Below, one piece after another: positions 7,981 through 14,924 of a stretch of 14,924 nt of DNA. Source of the DNA: Bacteroidales bacterium. GTDB lineage: Bacteria > Bacteroidota > Bacteroidia > Bacteroidales > UBA7960. The stretch is from positions 1 through 14,924 of the forward strand of contig SKNE01000023.1 in NCBI GenBank assembly GCA_007120675.1, written 5' to 3'. Each line of letters begins with the position of its first letter. The first letter of the stretch is position 1. The translations under genes were made by a program, and so were the position numbers. The notes beneath the pieces were generated by a model. It saw only the letters and a list, made by a program, of their open reading frames with translations. It ran no database searches and was not told the DNA's origin.

Positions 7981-8001
7981 AAAAAGGGCGCTTCCGCGCC
8001 C
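7981..8001 (-). terminator. Rho-independent terminator
   Basis: On the minus strand a perfect six-pair GC stem, GGGCGC and GCGCCC (8001-7996 and 7991-7986) with a GGAA loop, is followed at once by TTTTT (7985-7981). It lies 25 bases past the stop of the small gene at 8027-8314 and 42 bases before the pseudouridine synthase start, so it should end the FKBP/small-protein transcript. Confidence 0.85.
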
Positions 8002-8026
8002 CTGTATAACGTCCGGATCACCGGCT

Positions 8027-8314
8027 TTATTCCGCCTGTTCGTGTATTTTGTCAAACGCTTCGTTCACTTTTTCCAGCAGCTCGCTGCGAAGTGAGCGGT
8101 AATATGACTTCAGTGCTTTGCCTTCGCGGTTCTCGCCGGGTGGGTTGTTCACCTTGTCGATCATTGTATCACGGTAGTCTAGCATCTCCATGATCAGCTT
8201 GTCAGCGGCTTCTTCACTGAGCTTCTCATCCATCGACTGGCGAAGCAGGCAGGTGCCCACCACCTCATCAACAAGGTAATGAATGTCTTTTTTCAGGTCT
8301 TTTTTGCTGGCCAT
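8027..8314 (-). CDS. Small conserved-looking hypothetical protein
   Basis: A 95-residue protein I cannot assign to a named family. It begins MASKKDLKKDIHYLVDEVVG and is rich in Lys, Asp and Glu, with spacing of hydrophobic residues that suggests two or three amphipathic helices (about 5-30, 35-55 and 65-92). There is no signal peptide, no membrane segment and no Cys pair (one Cys, at about 22), so it should be a soluble cytoplasmic protein. My recollection is that similar short all-helical proteins with a KKDLKK-type start occur across Bacteroidota, but this is unverified. It lies 18 bases after the FKBP lipoprotein and is followed by a strong terminator, which supports it as the last gene of a two-gene unit. 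The single ATG start and coding-like composition support it as real. Confidence 0.8.
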   Translation of the reverse strand: MASKKDLKKDIHYLVDEVVGTCLLRQSMDEKLSEEAADKLIMEMLDYRDTMIDKVNNPPGENREGKALKSYYRSLRSELLEKVNEAFDKIHEQAE

Positions 8315-8332
8315 TATTGTAGTGTGTTAGGG

Positions 8333-8797
8333 TTAATAGAAGTCGATAATTTCCACGTGAAAGATCAGCACGGAGTTGCGCGGGATGGTTCCCGTACCAC
8401 TGGAGCCGTATCCCAGGGCAGAGGGTATCAGGATGACCCCTTCGCCGCCCCGTCTGAATTCCATGACCCCTTCCCTGAATCCCCTGACCGTATTGGGCAG
8501 GAAAATGTTGACATTGTTGGCTGAGTCGAACATGGTGCCGTCCAGCAGGTAGCCCTGGTAAGACATCCTTACGGTGCTGCCCTCGTGGGGATGCGACCCG
8601 CTGCCTTCCTCCTCCATCACGATAAATACCCCCGACTCCAGCTCGTAATACTCCCAGCCTTGTTCTGCCAGGTATTCCAGGATCTTTTCCCGGTCCCTTT
8701 CGGCCCGTCTGTCCGGGTCGTCCTTTCCGCAGGCGCCCAGCAGCAATGCCGAGATCAAAAGGACCGGGAGCAGTGTGGTGAATGGTTTCCTTGTCAT
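8333..8797 (-). CDS. FKBP-type peptidyl-prolyl cis-trans isomerase, lipoprotein
   Basis: Folding helper that interconverts cis and trans X-Pro bonds in exported proteins. It has 154 residues. Residues 1-22 form a lipoprotein signal with lipobox LLGAC (Cys23), so the mature protein should be lipid-anchored facing the periplasm or outside. A short charged helix-rich linker (about 25-50) leads to one FKBP domain (about 55-154) with recognisable motifs: VRMSYQGYLLDGTMFDSA, FREGVMEF, GGEGVILIPSALGYG and the closing IPRNSVLIFHVEIIDFY. The strand residues and the aromatic/hydrophobic pocket residues of active FKBPs are mostly kept (Tyr in MSYQG, Phe and Asp in MFDS, Tyr in LGYG). It starts just after ftsZ behind its own promoter-like site and is followed by a small gene 18 bases on. 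GldI, the gliding-motility FKBP lipoprotein of some Bacteroidota, has the same layout, but nothing here shows that role. Confidence 0.93.
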   Translation of the reverse strand: MTRKPFTTLLPVLLISALLLGACGKDDPDRRAERDREKILEYLAEQGWEYYELESGVFIVMEEEGSGSHPHEGSTVRMSYQGYLLDGTMFDSANNVNIFLPNTVRGFREGVMEFRRGGEGVILIPSALGYGSSGTGTIPRNSVLIFHVEIIDFY

Positions 8798-8825
8798 GGT
8801 ATCTCCGAATCGTTGATTTACACTG

Positions 8826-8833
8826 CAAAGATA
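8826..8833 (-). promoter_or_regulatory. Candidate Bacteroidota -7 element for the FKBP gene
   Basis: The minus strand reads TATCTTTG followed by CAG, an exact match to the Bacteroidota -7 consensus TAnnTTTG. It sits in the 75-base gap between the ftsZ stop and the FKBP start and would place the transcript start about 20 bases before the ATG at 8797. A convincing -33 TTTG at the usual spacing is not seen; the sequence there is C-rich. Confidence 0.55.
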
Positions 8834-8872
8834 CTACTTATCGGGCGCAATCGGGGTAAAAAATGTGCTGCG

Positions 8873-10408
8873 TCAATCCACATTGTCGTGCAGGAAAGAG
8901 TTATTGGATTTGATCTGTGTTTTGTTGTCGCCCGACTCCTGCAGTGTAAAGCGCGATATATGCGATTCATTACTGGCAGGTACAGGGTTCAGGTTCACCT
9001 TGCGCCTGATGAAGGCGGGCTGATTTTCCAGGTCTGCCAGCCCTTCCGGTGTTTTTAGCTGGATGCTGAGGTTCTTCAGGCGCTCCTGCCTGTCCCTGAT
9101 CTGCTGCTGGATATCGGCTTCCGAAAGCTGATCCCTCTCTTCGTCCACCTCTGCATTGCCCCTTTGCTGCCAGCTGCTCAGCTTTCGCTTGAAGGCTTCC
9201 ATCTTATCGGAGGGGTCCGACTTGGCCACAAACTGCGCCTGCTCTTCCTCCCTGGAGCGATCTTCCTCCTTTGCCGACTTCAGCTTCAGCGTCATGGGCT
9301 CCACCTCCTGGTCTTCCTTTTTGAAGGGGCCGTCCCATTCATGGGTTTGCGACTTTTCTTCGGCTGGCGTCTCCTCCAGTGTCATCACCTTCTTCTTTTG
9401 CTGCTTGACCTCTCCGTGATAAAGTTTTTCCTTGCTGTCAAACCCCGTGGCAACCAGCGTAACGCTGACCCTGCCCTCAAGCGATGGATCCGTGCCAAGC
9501 CCCCAGATAATCTCTGCCGTCGATCCGGCTTCATCCTGGATAAAGTCGGTGATCTCACTGATCTCGTCCATCAGGACCTCATCCGTGCCACTGGTGATGT
9601 TCAGCAGGATGTTCTTTGCCCCTTTGATCTGGTTGTCGTTGAGCAGCGGCGACGCCAGGGCTGTCTCAACCGCCTTGATGGCCCTGTTCTCTCCCTCGGC
9701 CGCACCACTTCCCATGATGGCTACCCCGCTATTGGACATGACCGTACGCACATCGGCGAAGTCCACATTGATGTTTCCGGTCAGCGTGATGATCTCGGCA
9801 ATCCCCTTGGCCCCGGTGGTGAGCACGTTGTCTGCCCTGGCAAATGCCTCGGAAACGGACAGGTTGCCGTATAATTCCCGGAGCCTGTCGTTGCATATGA
9901 TCAAAAGGGTGTCCACATCCTTGGCCAGCGATTGTATCCCTTCTTCGGCCTGCTGCCTTCGCTTGCGCCCTTCGAAAGCAAAGGGGATCGTTACGATGGC
10001 CACGGTAAGGATATTCATCTCCCGGGATGCACGGGCAATGACGGGCGCCGCACCCGTACCGGTGCCACCCCCCATGCCGGCGGTGATGAAGAGCATCTTG
10101 GTGTTCTTCCCCAGGGCCTCTTTGATCCGGTCCATATCCTCAAGGGCTGCATTGCGGCCCACCTCCGGGACGCTGCCGGCTCCGCGCCCCTCGGTCAGGT
10201 TGACGCCCAGCTGGATTTTGTTGGGCACCGGACTTTTGTCCAGCGCCTGGGCATCGGTGTTGCAAACATAAAAGTCTACCCCCTCGATTCCCTGGTTAAA
10301 CATGTGGTTTACCGCATTGCTTCCACCACCGCCAACACCGATCACCTTGATGATGGAACTCTGGTTTTTTGGCAGGTCGAACTGGATAATGTCTGAAGTC
10401 ATAGTCAT
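8873..10408 (-). CDS. ftsZ: Cell division GTPase FtsZ
   Basis: Tubulin-like GTPase that polymerises into the Z-ring at midcell and recruits the division machinery. It has 511 residues. The GTPase domain (about 15-325) shows IKVIGVGGGGSNAVNHM near the N-terminus, the tubulin signature GGGTGTG (113-119) and the T7 synergy loop GNINVDFADV (211-220). Residues about 325-460 are a long charged linker rich in Glu, Lys, Gln and Arg. The C-terminus carries QPAFIRRKVNLN, ISRFTL and the final NNSFLHDNVD, a Bacteroidota-type tail rather than the proteobacterial IPAFLRR-type end peptide alone. The start is MTMTSD at 10408; an in-frame ATG two codons later (10402) is equally possible. It is the last gene of the murG-murC-ftsQ-ftsA-ftsZ run. 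The 73-base A/T-rich gap after ftsA is the longest in the cluster, but I see no TAnnTTTG in it. Confidence 0.98.
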   Translation of the reverse strand: MTMTSDIIQFDLPKNQSSIIKVIGVGGGGSNAVNHMFNQGIEGVDFYVCNTDAQALDKSPVPNKIQLGVNLTEGRGAGSVPEVGRNAALEDMDRIKEALGKNTKMLFITAGMGGGTGTGAAPVIARASREMNILTVAIVTIPFAFEGRKRRQQAEEGIQSLAKDVDTLLIICNDRLRELYGNLSVSEAFARADNVLTTGAKGIAEIITLTGNINVDFADVRTVMSNSGVAIMGSGAAEGENRAIKAVETALASPLLNDNQIKGAKNILLNITSGTDEVLMDEISEITDFIQDEAGSTAEIIWGLGTDPSLEGRVSVTLVATGFDSKEKLYHGEVKQQKKKVMTLEETPAEEKSQTHEWDGPFKKEDQEVEPMTLKLKSAKEEDRSREEEQAQFVAKSDPSDKMEAFKRKLSSWQQRGNAEVDEERDQLSEADIQQQIRDRQERLKNLSIQLKTPEGLADLENQPAFIRRKVNLNPVPASNESHISRFTLQESGDNKTQIKSNNSFLHDNVD

Positions 10409-10481
10409 TCGTTTTTCAGGTCAGTATATGGTTTGTTTTATTACTCTCTTTGTTTTGTTACTCCCTTCATTGTCCGCGAAC

Positions 10482-11753
10482 CTAATCCTCGGCATCCTTT
10501 TCAAAGAACTCTTTTCCTTTCATGAAGATCTTATCAAAAAAGCTCTCCTTTTGCACCCGTTTTTTCTTTGAGGCATTGTCCTGGTGGCTCCTGATGTATT
10601 CACTCTTTTGAAATCCCTTGATGACCAAACCAACGCCCGTGGCATGCATGGGACTGCCCACTTCGCCCGAAGGGGACTTGGCCAGGTGCTCATTGGGGTA
10701 GCCTATGCGGGTATCCATGCCGGTAATGAACTCACAGAGCTGTGCCACGTGCTTGAGCTGGCTGCCTCCGCCCGTGAGGACAATGCCGGCGATCAGCTTC
10801 TTCTCAAAGCCGGATGTTTTGATCTCATAATGCACATGTTCGATGATCTCTTCCATGCGCGCCTGGATGATGTGTGCCAGGTTCTTCAGTGAGATTTCCT
10901 TTGGCTCGCGCCCTTTCAGTCCGGGGATGGATACGATCTCTTCGTCCTTGTTTTCCCTGGCCAGCGCCGAGCCGAAGCTAATTTTCAGCGCCTCCGCCTG
11001 GTTGCGGATGATGGAGCACCCCTCCTTGATGTCCTCCGTTATCACATTGCCGCCAAGGGGAATGACCGCTGTATGGCGTATGATCTCGTCCTGGAAGATG
11101 GCCATATCGGTCGTACCCCCGCCAATATCCACCAGCACCACCCCGGCTTCTTTCTCCTGCGAACTGAGCACCGCCTCGGAAGAGGCCAGGGGTTCAAGGA
11201 TCACATCATAGATGTCCAGTCCGGCTTTGCTGACACATTTTTTGATGTTTTTGGCGGCAGCAATCTTCCCGGTGATGATATGGAAGTTGGCTTCAAGGCA
11301 GCTGCCCGACATCCCCACCGGCTCACGGATGCCCTGCTGGCCATCAATGATATACTCCTGGGGGATCACATGGATGATGTCTTCACCAGGAGGCAGGGCC
11401 AGCTTATGCATGTTGTCGATCAGCCTGTCACAATCTTCTCGGGATATCTCCTCGTCGATGCTGTTTCGCATGATGTTGCCCCTGTGCTGCAGGCTCCGTA
11501 TATGTTGTCCTGCAATGCCCACATTGACCAGGTTGATCTCCACTCCCGAGCTGCTGCTGGCCTCGCCCACGGCCCGTTCGATTGAGTGAACGGTATGTTG
11601 GATGTTTTCCACTACACCGCGGTTAACACCCAATGAGTCAGCACGTCCCATGCCCAGGATCTCCACCTTTCCGTATTCGTTCTTGCGTCCAACGATGCAT
11701 GCGATCTTGGTCGAACCAATGTCTAAACCTACAATGATCTCCGATGATGTCAT
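10482..11753 (-). CDS. ftsA: Cell division protein FtsA
   Basis: Actin-like ATPase that binds the FtsZ tail and tethers the Z-ring to the inner membrane. It has 423 residues, normal for FtsA. Seen: phosphate-1 motif VGLDIGSTKIACIVG (about 8-22); the FtsA-specific 1C region around residues 85-165 (VNVGIAGQHIRSLQHRG, IPQEYIIDG); phosphate-2 motif VDIGGGTTDMAIF (208-220); adenosine motif GIVLTGGGSQLKHV (about 325-338); and a late ATGVGLV. The C-terminus ends in a Lys-rich linker and a short amphipathic stretch, ESFFDKIFMKGKEFFEKD, suited to membrane binding. It starts 6 bases after ftsQ, so the two are co-transcribed. Confidence 0.97.
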   Translation of the reverse strand: MTSSEIIVGLDIGSTKIACIVGRKNEYGKVEILGMGRADSLGVNRGVVENIQHTVHSIERAVGEASSSSGVEINLVNVGIAGQHIRSLQHRGNIMRNSIDEEISREDCDRLIDNMHKLALPPGEDIIHVIPQEYIIDGQQGIREPVGMSGSCLEANFHIITGKIAAAKNIKKCVSKAGLDIYDVILEPLASSEAVLSSQEKEAGVVLVDIGGGTTDMAIFQDEIIRHTAVIPLGGNVITEDIKEGCSIIRNQAEALKISFGSALARENKDEEIVSIPGLKGREPKEISLKNLAHIIQARMEEIIEHVHYEIKTSGFEKKLIAGIVLTGGGSQLKHVAQLCEFITGMDTRIGYPNEHLAKSPSGEVGSPMHATGVGLVIKGFQKSEYIRSHQDNASKKKRVQKESFFDKIFMKGKEFFEKDAED

Positions 11754-11759
11754 ATGCCT

Positions 11760-12548
11760 TTATTTTGAACAGATAACCTGCTGCCTGTATTCCAGGTTCA
11801 CCCTCGAATAGCTATGCCATCCGACACGCGTCAGGCCGTGTTTATAAAATAGTTTCAACTTATTGAACTTTTCTTCCAGGTCACTGGCCTCCCCAAACTC
11901 AATGATATGGGCGCCATGACCGGGAATGAGTTCGTACTTCCCGTCAGGCCTTACCACGATGTGATCAATGGATGCCAGCCAGAAAGGATCCCGGTGGATA
12001 TAATCTGCCAGGCGGTAAACATCATGCAAGACCTCCATTGCACCCGCCTTCTCCCGGCCTGGTGTCTCCCTTACGTTTTTTCCCGCCTGGAATGCCGTCC
12101 CGATGTTTCCGCTGGCGAGCATCACCCGTGCGGTGTATTCGCCCGAAAGGGGAAACATATATCCGTCAGTATCGATATAAAAGCTTTCGTTTGCCCTGTT
12201 CACCACCCTCACGATGGGGTCACGCAGCCAGGCATCAACCTTCAGCTCTCCGTCGATCGTACGGTATACATCTGCACGATGGACGTGTGGCATGGCCTGG
12301 ACGAGCCGGTGGAGCCTGCCCATGATGTCCCGGTTCAGGCTGCGCCCCACCAGTGAGTCGAATTGGCCGGTGATGGCCTCCCTGATGGTTTCGGGCCGGA
12401 CAAAAGGATTGCCGCTCCGGCTGATCACCTGTATGTCCAGCTGCCTGCATGGCGCCTGGTTATTGCTCTCCCTGGCAAAGCCAAGCAAGACCGCCACCCC
12501 TGCCAGCAGCAGGAACCATAACAGGATATGCAGGCTTTTCCTTATCAT
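11760..12548 (-). CDS. ftsQ: Cell division protein FtsQ
   Basis: Bitopic inner-membrane division protein that links early and late divisome parts (partners FtsB and FtsL in E. coli). It has 262 residues: a short cytoplasmic N-terminus (MIRKS), one membrane helix at about 6-25, then a periplasmic domain. That domain starts with a POTRA-like strand, LDIQVISRSGNPFVRPETI (about 37-55), includes VYRTIDGELKVDAWLRDPIVRV, typical of FtsQ proteins, and FYIDTDGYMFPLS. Sequence identity with proteobacterial FtsQ is usually low, so the position between murC and ftsA is an important part of the call. The ATG overlaps the murC stop (ATGA, 12548-12545), which implies translational coupling. ftsA follows after 6 bases. 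Confidence 0.93.
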   Translation of the reverse strand: MIRKSLHILLWFLLLAGVAVLLGFARESNNQAPCRQLDIQVISRSGNPFVRPETIREAITGQFDSLVGRSLNRDIMGRLHRLVQAMPHVHRADVYRTIDGELKVDAWLRDPIVRVVNRANESFYIDTDGYMFPLSGEYTARVMLASGNIGTAFQAGKNVRETPGREKAGAMEVLHDVYRLADYIHRDPFWLASIDHIVVRPDGKYELIPGHGAHIIEFGEASDLEEKFNKLKLFYKHGLTRVGWHSYSRVNLEYRQQVICSK

Positions 12549-13921
12549 GACAGGGCCTTGTTTTTCAGTAGTTCTGTAATGGGTGCACTGAGCATGTCTA
12601 TGTCGCCTGCGCCCATGGTGATGAGCACTTCAATGGATGCTTCCCCAAGATGGCGCATCAGCTCCTCGCGGCCACAATGCCTGGCCCTGGGATGGCTGAT
12701 CATTGAAAGCAACATGCCGGTATCGACTCCTTCCATGGGTTTTTCGCGGGCTGCGTAGATATCCATCAGGATGATTTCGTCCGCCAGCGACAGGCTTTCA
12801 GCGAACTGGACTGCCAGGTCCCTTGTACGGCTGTACAGGTGGGGCTGGAAGACCACTGTCAGCTTTTTCCCTGGCCACAGCTGGCGGGCAGAGGAGATGC
12901 ACGCCCTGATCTCTTCCGGATGATGGGCATAGTCGTCCACATAAACCGTGTCGCCCGCTTGCAGGCACAGTTCAAAACGCCTTTTTACCCCTGAAAAACT
13001 GGCCAGCGCCTGCCTGATCTCTTTTCCGCCCACCCCGGCCTGGTGGGCCAGCGCCGCCGCCGCCATTGCATTCTCCACATTGTGCAGTCCCGGTTGCCCG
13101 ATCCTCACATCTTCCATGGAGAGCATACCCCTGAAGTCAGCCCGGTAAAGGCCACCTGAGAGCTGAAGTTTTTCGAGGGAATAATCTGCCTGGCGGCCTG
13201 TGTGATAGGTGTGCTGCCTGCCCTCAAACCGTATCTCTTCCCTTATGTCATATTGTGTGATGAGGGTTCCGTCGTCCGGCAGGCGTCCCACAAAGGCTGA
13301 GAAGGACTCCATGAGGGCTTTCCTGTCGCCGTACACATCCAGGTGGTCGGCGTCCATGGAACTGACCAGGGCGATCTTTGGTGACAGGCTAAGGAAGGAG
13401 CGGTCAAACTCGTCGGCCTCGGCGATGAGCCACCTGGCCGAGGGATCACCCAGGTAGTTGGTGTTGTAGTTCTTGCTGATGCCGCCCAGGAAGGCCATGC
13501 AGGGAACGCCCGCTGTCATCAGGATATGGGTCAGCATGGCACATATGGTCGTTTTGCCGTGGGTGCCCGCCACCGCGATGCAGGGCGTCTCTTCTGAGAG
13601 TGCGCCCAGTACCCTGGCCCTTTTCAGTATGGGGATGTCCTGTTCCAGGAAGTGCCGGTAAAGCCTGGTTTCCTTTGGAACGGCGGGTGTGTGAACGACC
13701 AGCTGTGGCTTAACGGGTAACGCAGCCGGGTCGTCGGAGTGGCTGACCATGATGCCCTCTTCCTGCAGGGCATGTGTGATCGTACCGGCCACCTTGTCGT
13801 AACCGGACACGCTGACCCCTCGCTGGTGAAAGTAACGTGCCAGCGCACTCATGCCTATCCCCCCGATGCCGAGGAAGTAGATATGTGTTATGTCCTTTAT
13901 CCAGTGCATGGCATGCATCAT
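12545..13921 (-). CDS. murC: UDP-N-acetylmuramate--L-alanine ligase MurC
   Basis: Cytoplasmic ATP-dependent ligase that adds L-alanine to UDP-MurNAc, the first amino acid of the peptidoglycan stem peptide. It has 458 residues, normal for MurC. Domains in order: Rossmann-like UDP-binding domain with FLGIGGIGMSALARY (about 16-30); central ATPase domain with P-loop GTHGKTT (119-125), EADEFDRSFLSLSP, and DADHLDVYG; and HNVENAMAAAALA leading to the C-terminal domain with VYVDDYAHHPEEIRA, the MurC-typical site. The start is the ATG at 13921; an ATG four codons later (13909) is possible. It lies 8 bases after murG and overlaps ftsQ by 4 bases. Confidence 0.98.
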   Translation of the reverse strand: MMHAMHWIKDITHIYFLGIGGIGMSALARYFHQRGVSVSGYDKVAGTITHALQEEGIMVSHSDDPAALPVKPQLVVHTPAVPKETRLYRHFLEQDIPILKRARVLGALSEETPCIAVAGTHGKTTICAMLTHILMTAGVPCMAFLGGISKNYNTNYLGDPSARWLIAEADEFDRSFLSLSPKIALVSSMDADHLDVYGDRKALMESFSAFVGRLPDDGTLITQYDIREEIRFEGRQHTYHTGRQADYSLEKLQLSGGLYRADFRGMLSMEDVRIGQPGLHNVENAMAAAALAHQAGVGGKEIRQALASFSGVKRRFELCLQAGDTVYVDDYAHHPEEIRACISSARQLWPGKKLTVVFQPHLYSRTRDLAVQFAESLSLADEIILMDIYAAREKPMEGVDTGMLLSMISHPRARHCGREELMRHLGEASIEVLITMGAGDIDMLSAPITELLKNKALS

Positions 13922-13929
13922 TTCAGTGC

Positions 13930-14924
13930 TTATGATCTTATAAGGCTCAGTGCCAAACCAGCTATTTTATCGGCTGCGTCGTCGAAAGACAGATCAGCCA
14001 TGTTCACTTTCAGGCGGTGCATCCCTTCCTTGTCAGCCATCAGCGAAAGCACCGCTGATCCCAGCTTTTCCTTTGCCTCCGCATCTTTTACCAGGATGGC
14101 AGCGTGCCTGTTGACCAGGGCCATGGCATTGCGGGTCTGGTGATCTTCGGCCACGTTGGGTGAGGGCACCAGGATGGCCGGCTTGCCGATGCTGCAAAGC
14201 TCCGATACGGCGATGGCACCGGCCCTGCTTACCACCAGGTCGGCGGCGGCATAGGCCAGGTCCATCCTGTCGATGAAGGGCTGCAGGTAAATGGATGTGC
14301 CCGGAAGGCCGGAGACAAAAGACCTGGCTTGTTCATGATAGACCGTTCCGCTTTGCCAGATGAGCTGTACCCCTTTTTCCAAAAGCAGTGGCAGGTTTTC
14401 CTTCACCGCCTCGTTGATGCTCCTTGCGCCCAGGCTGCCGCCGGTAACAAAGAGGACTGGTCTGTGTGCATCCAGGCCAAAGAACGCCATGGCCTCTTCC
14501 CGTTTGGAGGCGATCCGCACCACTTCCTGGCGGACTGGATTGCCCGTGAGATAGATTTTCCCTGCCGGGAAATAGCGTTCCATCCCTTCGTAGGCGACAC
14601 ATATCATGGCTGCCTTTTTCCCCAGGATCCTGTTGGTGAGTCCGGGGAAGGAGTTTTGCTCCTGGATCACGATGGGCCGCTTTTGCCTGCTGGCGGCCCA
14701 CAGCAGGGGTCCGCTGGCATAGCCGCCAACCCCAATGACCACGTCGGGCCTGAAGCGTTTGACCACCTGTTTGGCCCCCGACACACTTTTCAACAGCTTC
14801 CATGGGAGGAGAACGTTCTGCCAGTGGAGGCTGCGTCGCAGTCCCATGATGTCGAGCCCTATGATGTGAAAGCCGGCCTGTGGCACCTTCTTCATCTCCA
14901 TGCGTCCCCTGGCACCCACGAACA
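13930..14924 (-). CDS. murG: UDP-GlcNAc:lipid I transferase MurG, 5' end cut by window edge
   Basis: Membrane-associated glycosyltransferase (GT28) that transfers GlcNAc from UDP-GlcNAc to lipid I to make lipid II on the cytoplasmic face. About 331 residues are visible; the reading frame stays open to the right edge (first whole codon Phe, then VGARGRMEMKKVPQAG), and about 30-35 N-terminal residues with the first glycine-rich loop lie outside. Seen: DVVIGVGGYASGPLLWAA, EQNSFPGLTNRILGKKA, the second-domain loop LFVTGGSLGARSINEAV, and the donor-binding stretch LVPSPNVAEDHQTRNAMAL near the C-terminus. The GTG at 14919 is internal, not a real start, since VGA.GR is conserved in MurG. murC follows after 8 bases. 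Confidence 0.97.
   Translation of the reverse strand, partial: FVGARGRMEMKKVPQAGFHIIGLDIMGLRRSLHWQNVLLPWKLLKSVSGAKQVVKRFRPDVVIGVGGYASGPLLWAASRQKRPIVIQEQNSFPGLTNRILGKKAAMICVAYEGMERYFPAGKIYLTGNPVRQEVVRIASKREEAMAFFGLDAHRPVLFVTGGSLGARSINEAVKENLPLLLEKGVQLIWQSGTVYHEQARSFVSGLPGTSIYLQPFIDRMDLAYAAADLVVSRAGAIAVSELCSIGKPAILVPSPNVAEDHQTRNAMALVNRHAAILVKDAEAKEKLGSAVLSLMADKEGMHRLKVNMADLSFDDAADKIAGLALSLIRS

Noticed and set aside
9432..10271. 279-residue plus-strand frame
   Set aside because: It is antisense to the GTPase domain of ftsZ; Ser/Pro-rich shadow without family likeness.

Overview
This window comes from a member of the Bacteroidota, most likely a Bacteroidales/Marinilabiliales-type organism with fairly GC-rich DNA. 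Three things point there: FtsZ ends in the Bacteroidota-type tail NNSFLHDNVD, IspE and MurG carry Bacteroidota-style motifs, and two candidate promoters have the Bacteroidota -7 element TAnnTTTG. All eleven recognisable genes lie on the minus strand, so transcription runs from high to low coordinates. No stretch longer than about 100 bases lacks a gene. No RNA genes, insertion sequences or CRISPR arrays were seen.

In transcription order, 14924-8873 is the end of a division and cell-wall (dcw) cluster: murG (5' end outside the window), murC, ftsQ, ftsA and ftsZ. It supplies lipid II synthesis (MurC adds L-Ala to UDP-MurNAc, MurG adds GlcNAc to lipid I) and the core of the divisome (FtsQ in the membrane, FtsA as membrane tether, FtsZ as the polymer). 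Junctions are tight: 8 bases, a 4-base ATGA overlap, 6 bases, then a 73-base gap before ftsZ.

A promoter-like TATCTTTG just after ftsZ starts a short unit, 8797-8027, with an FKBP-type prolyl isomerase lipoprotein and a small conserved-looking protein of unknown function. A strong hairpin-plus-T-run terminator at 7981-8001 ends it. Next come an RluB-family rRNA pseudouridine synthase, a large AsmA-like envelope protein and ispE (non-mevalonate isoprenoid pathway), spaced 5 and 13 bases apart. After another promoter-like site come a secreted S9 prolyl-oligopeptidase-family peptidase and an AbgT-family transporter cut by the left edge.

Most of the window is ordinary housekeeping. The clear oddity is ispE: eight in-frame copies of a 21-base unit (4130-4297) add a Ser/Thr/Gln/Asp-rich stretch of about 60 residues, in a place where family members have a short loop, while the kinase motifs stay intact.
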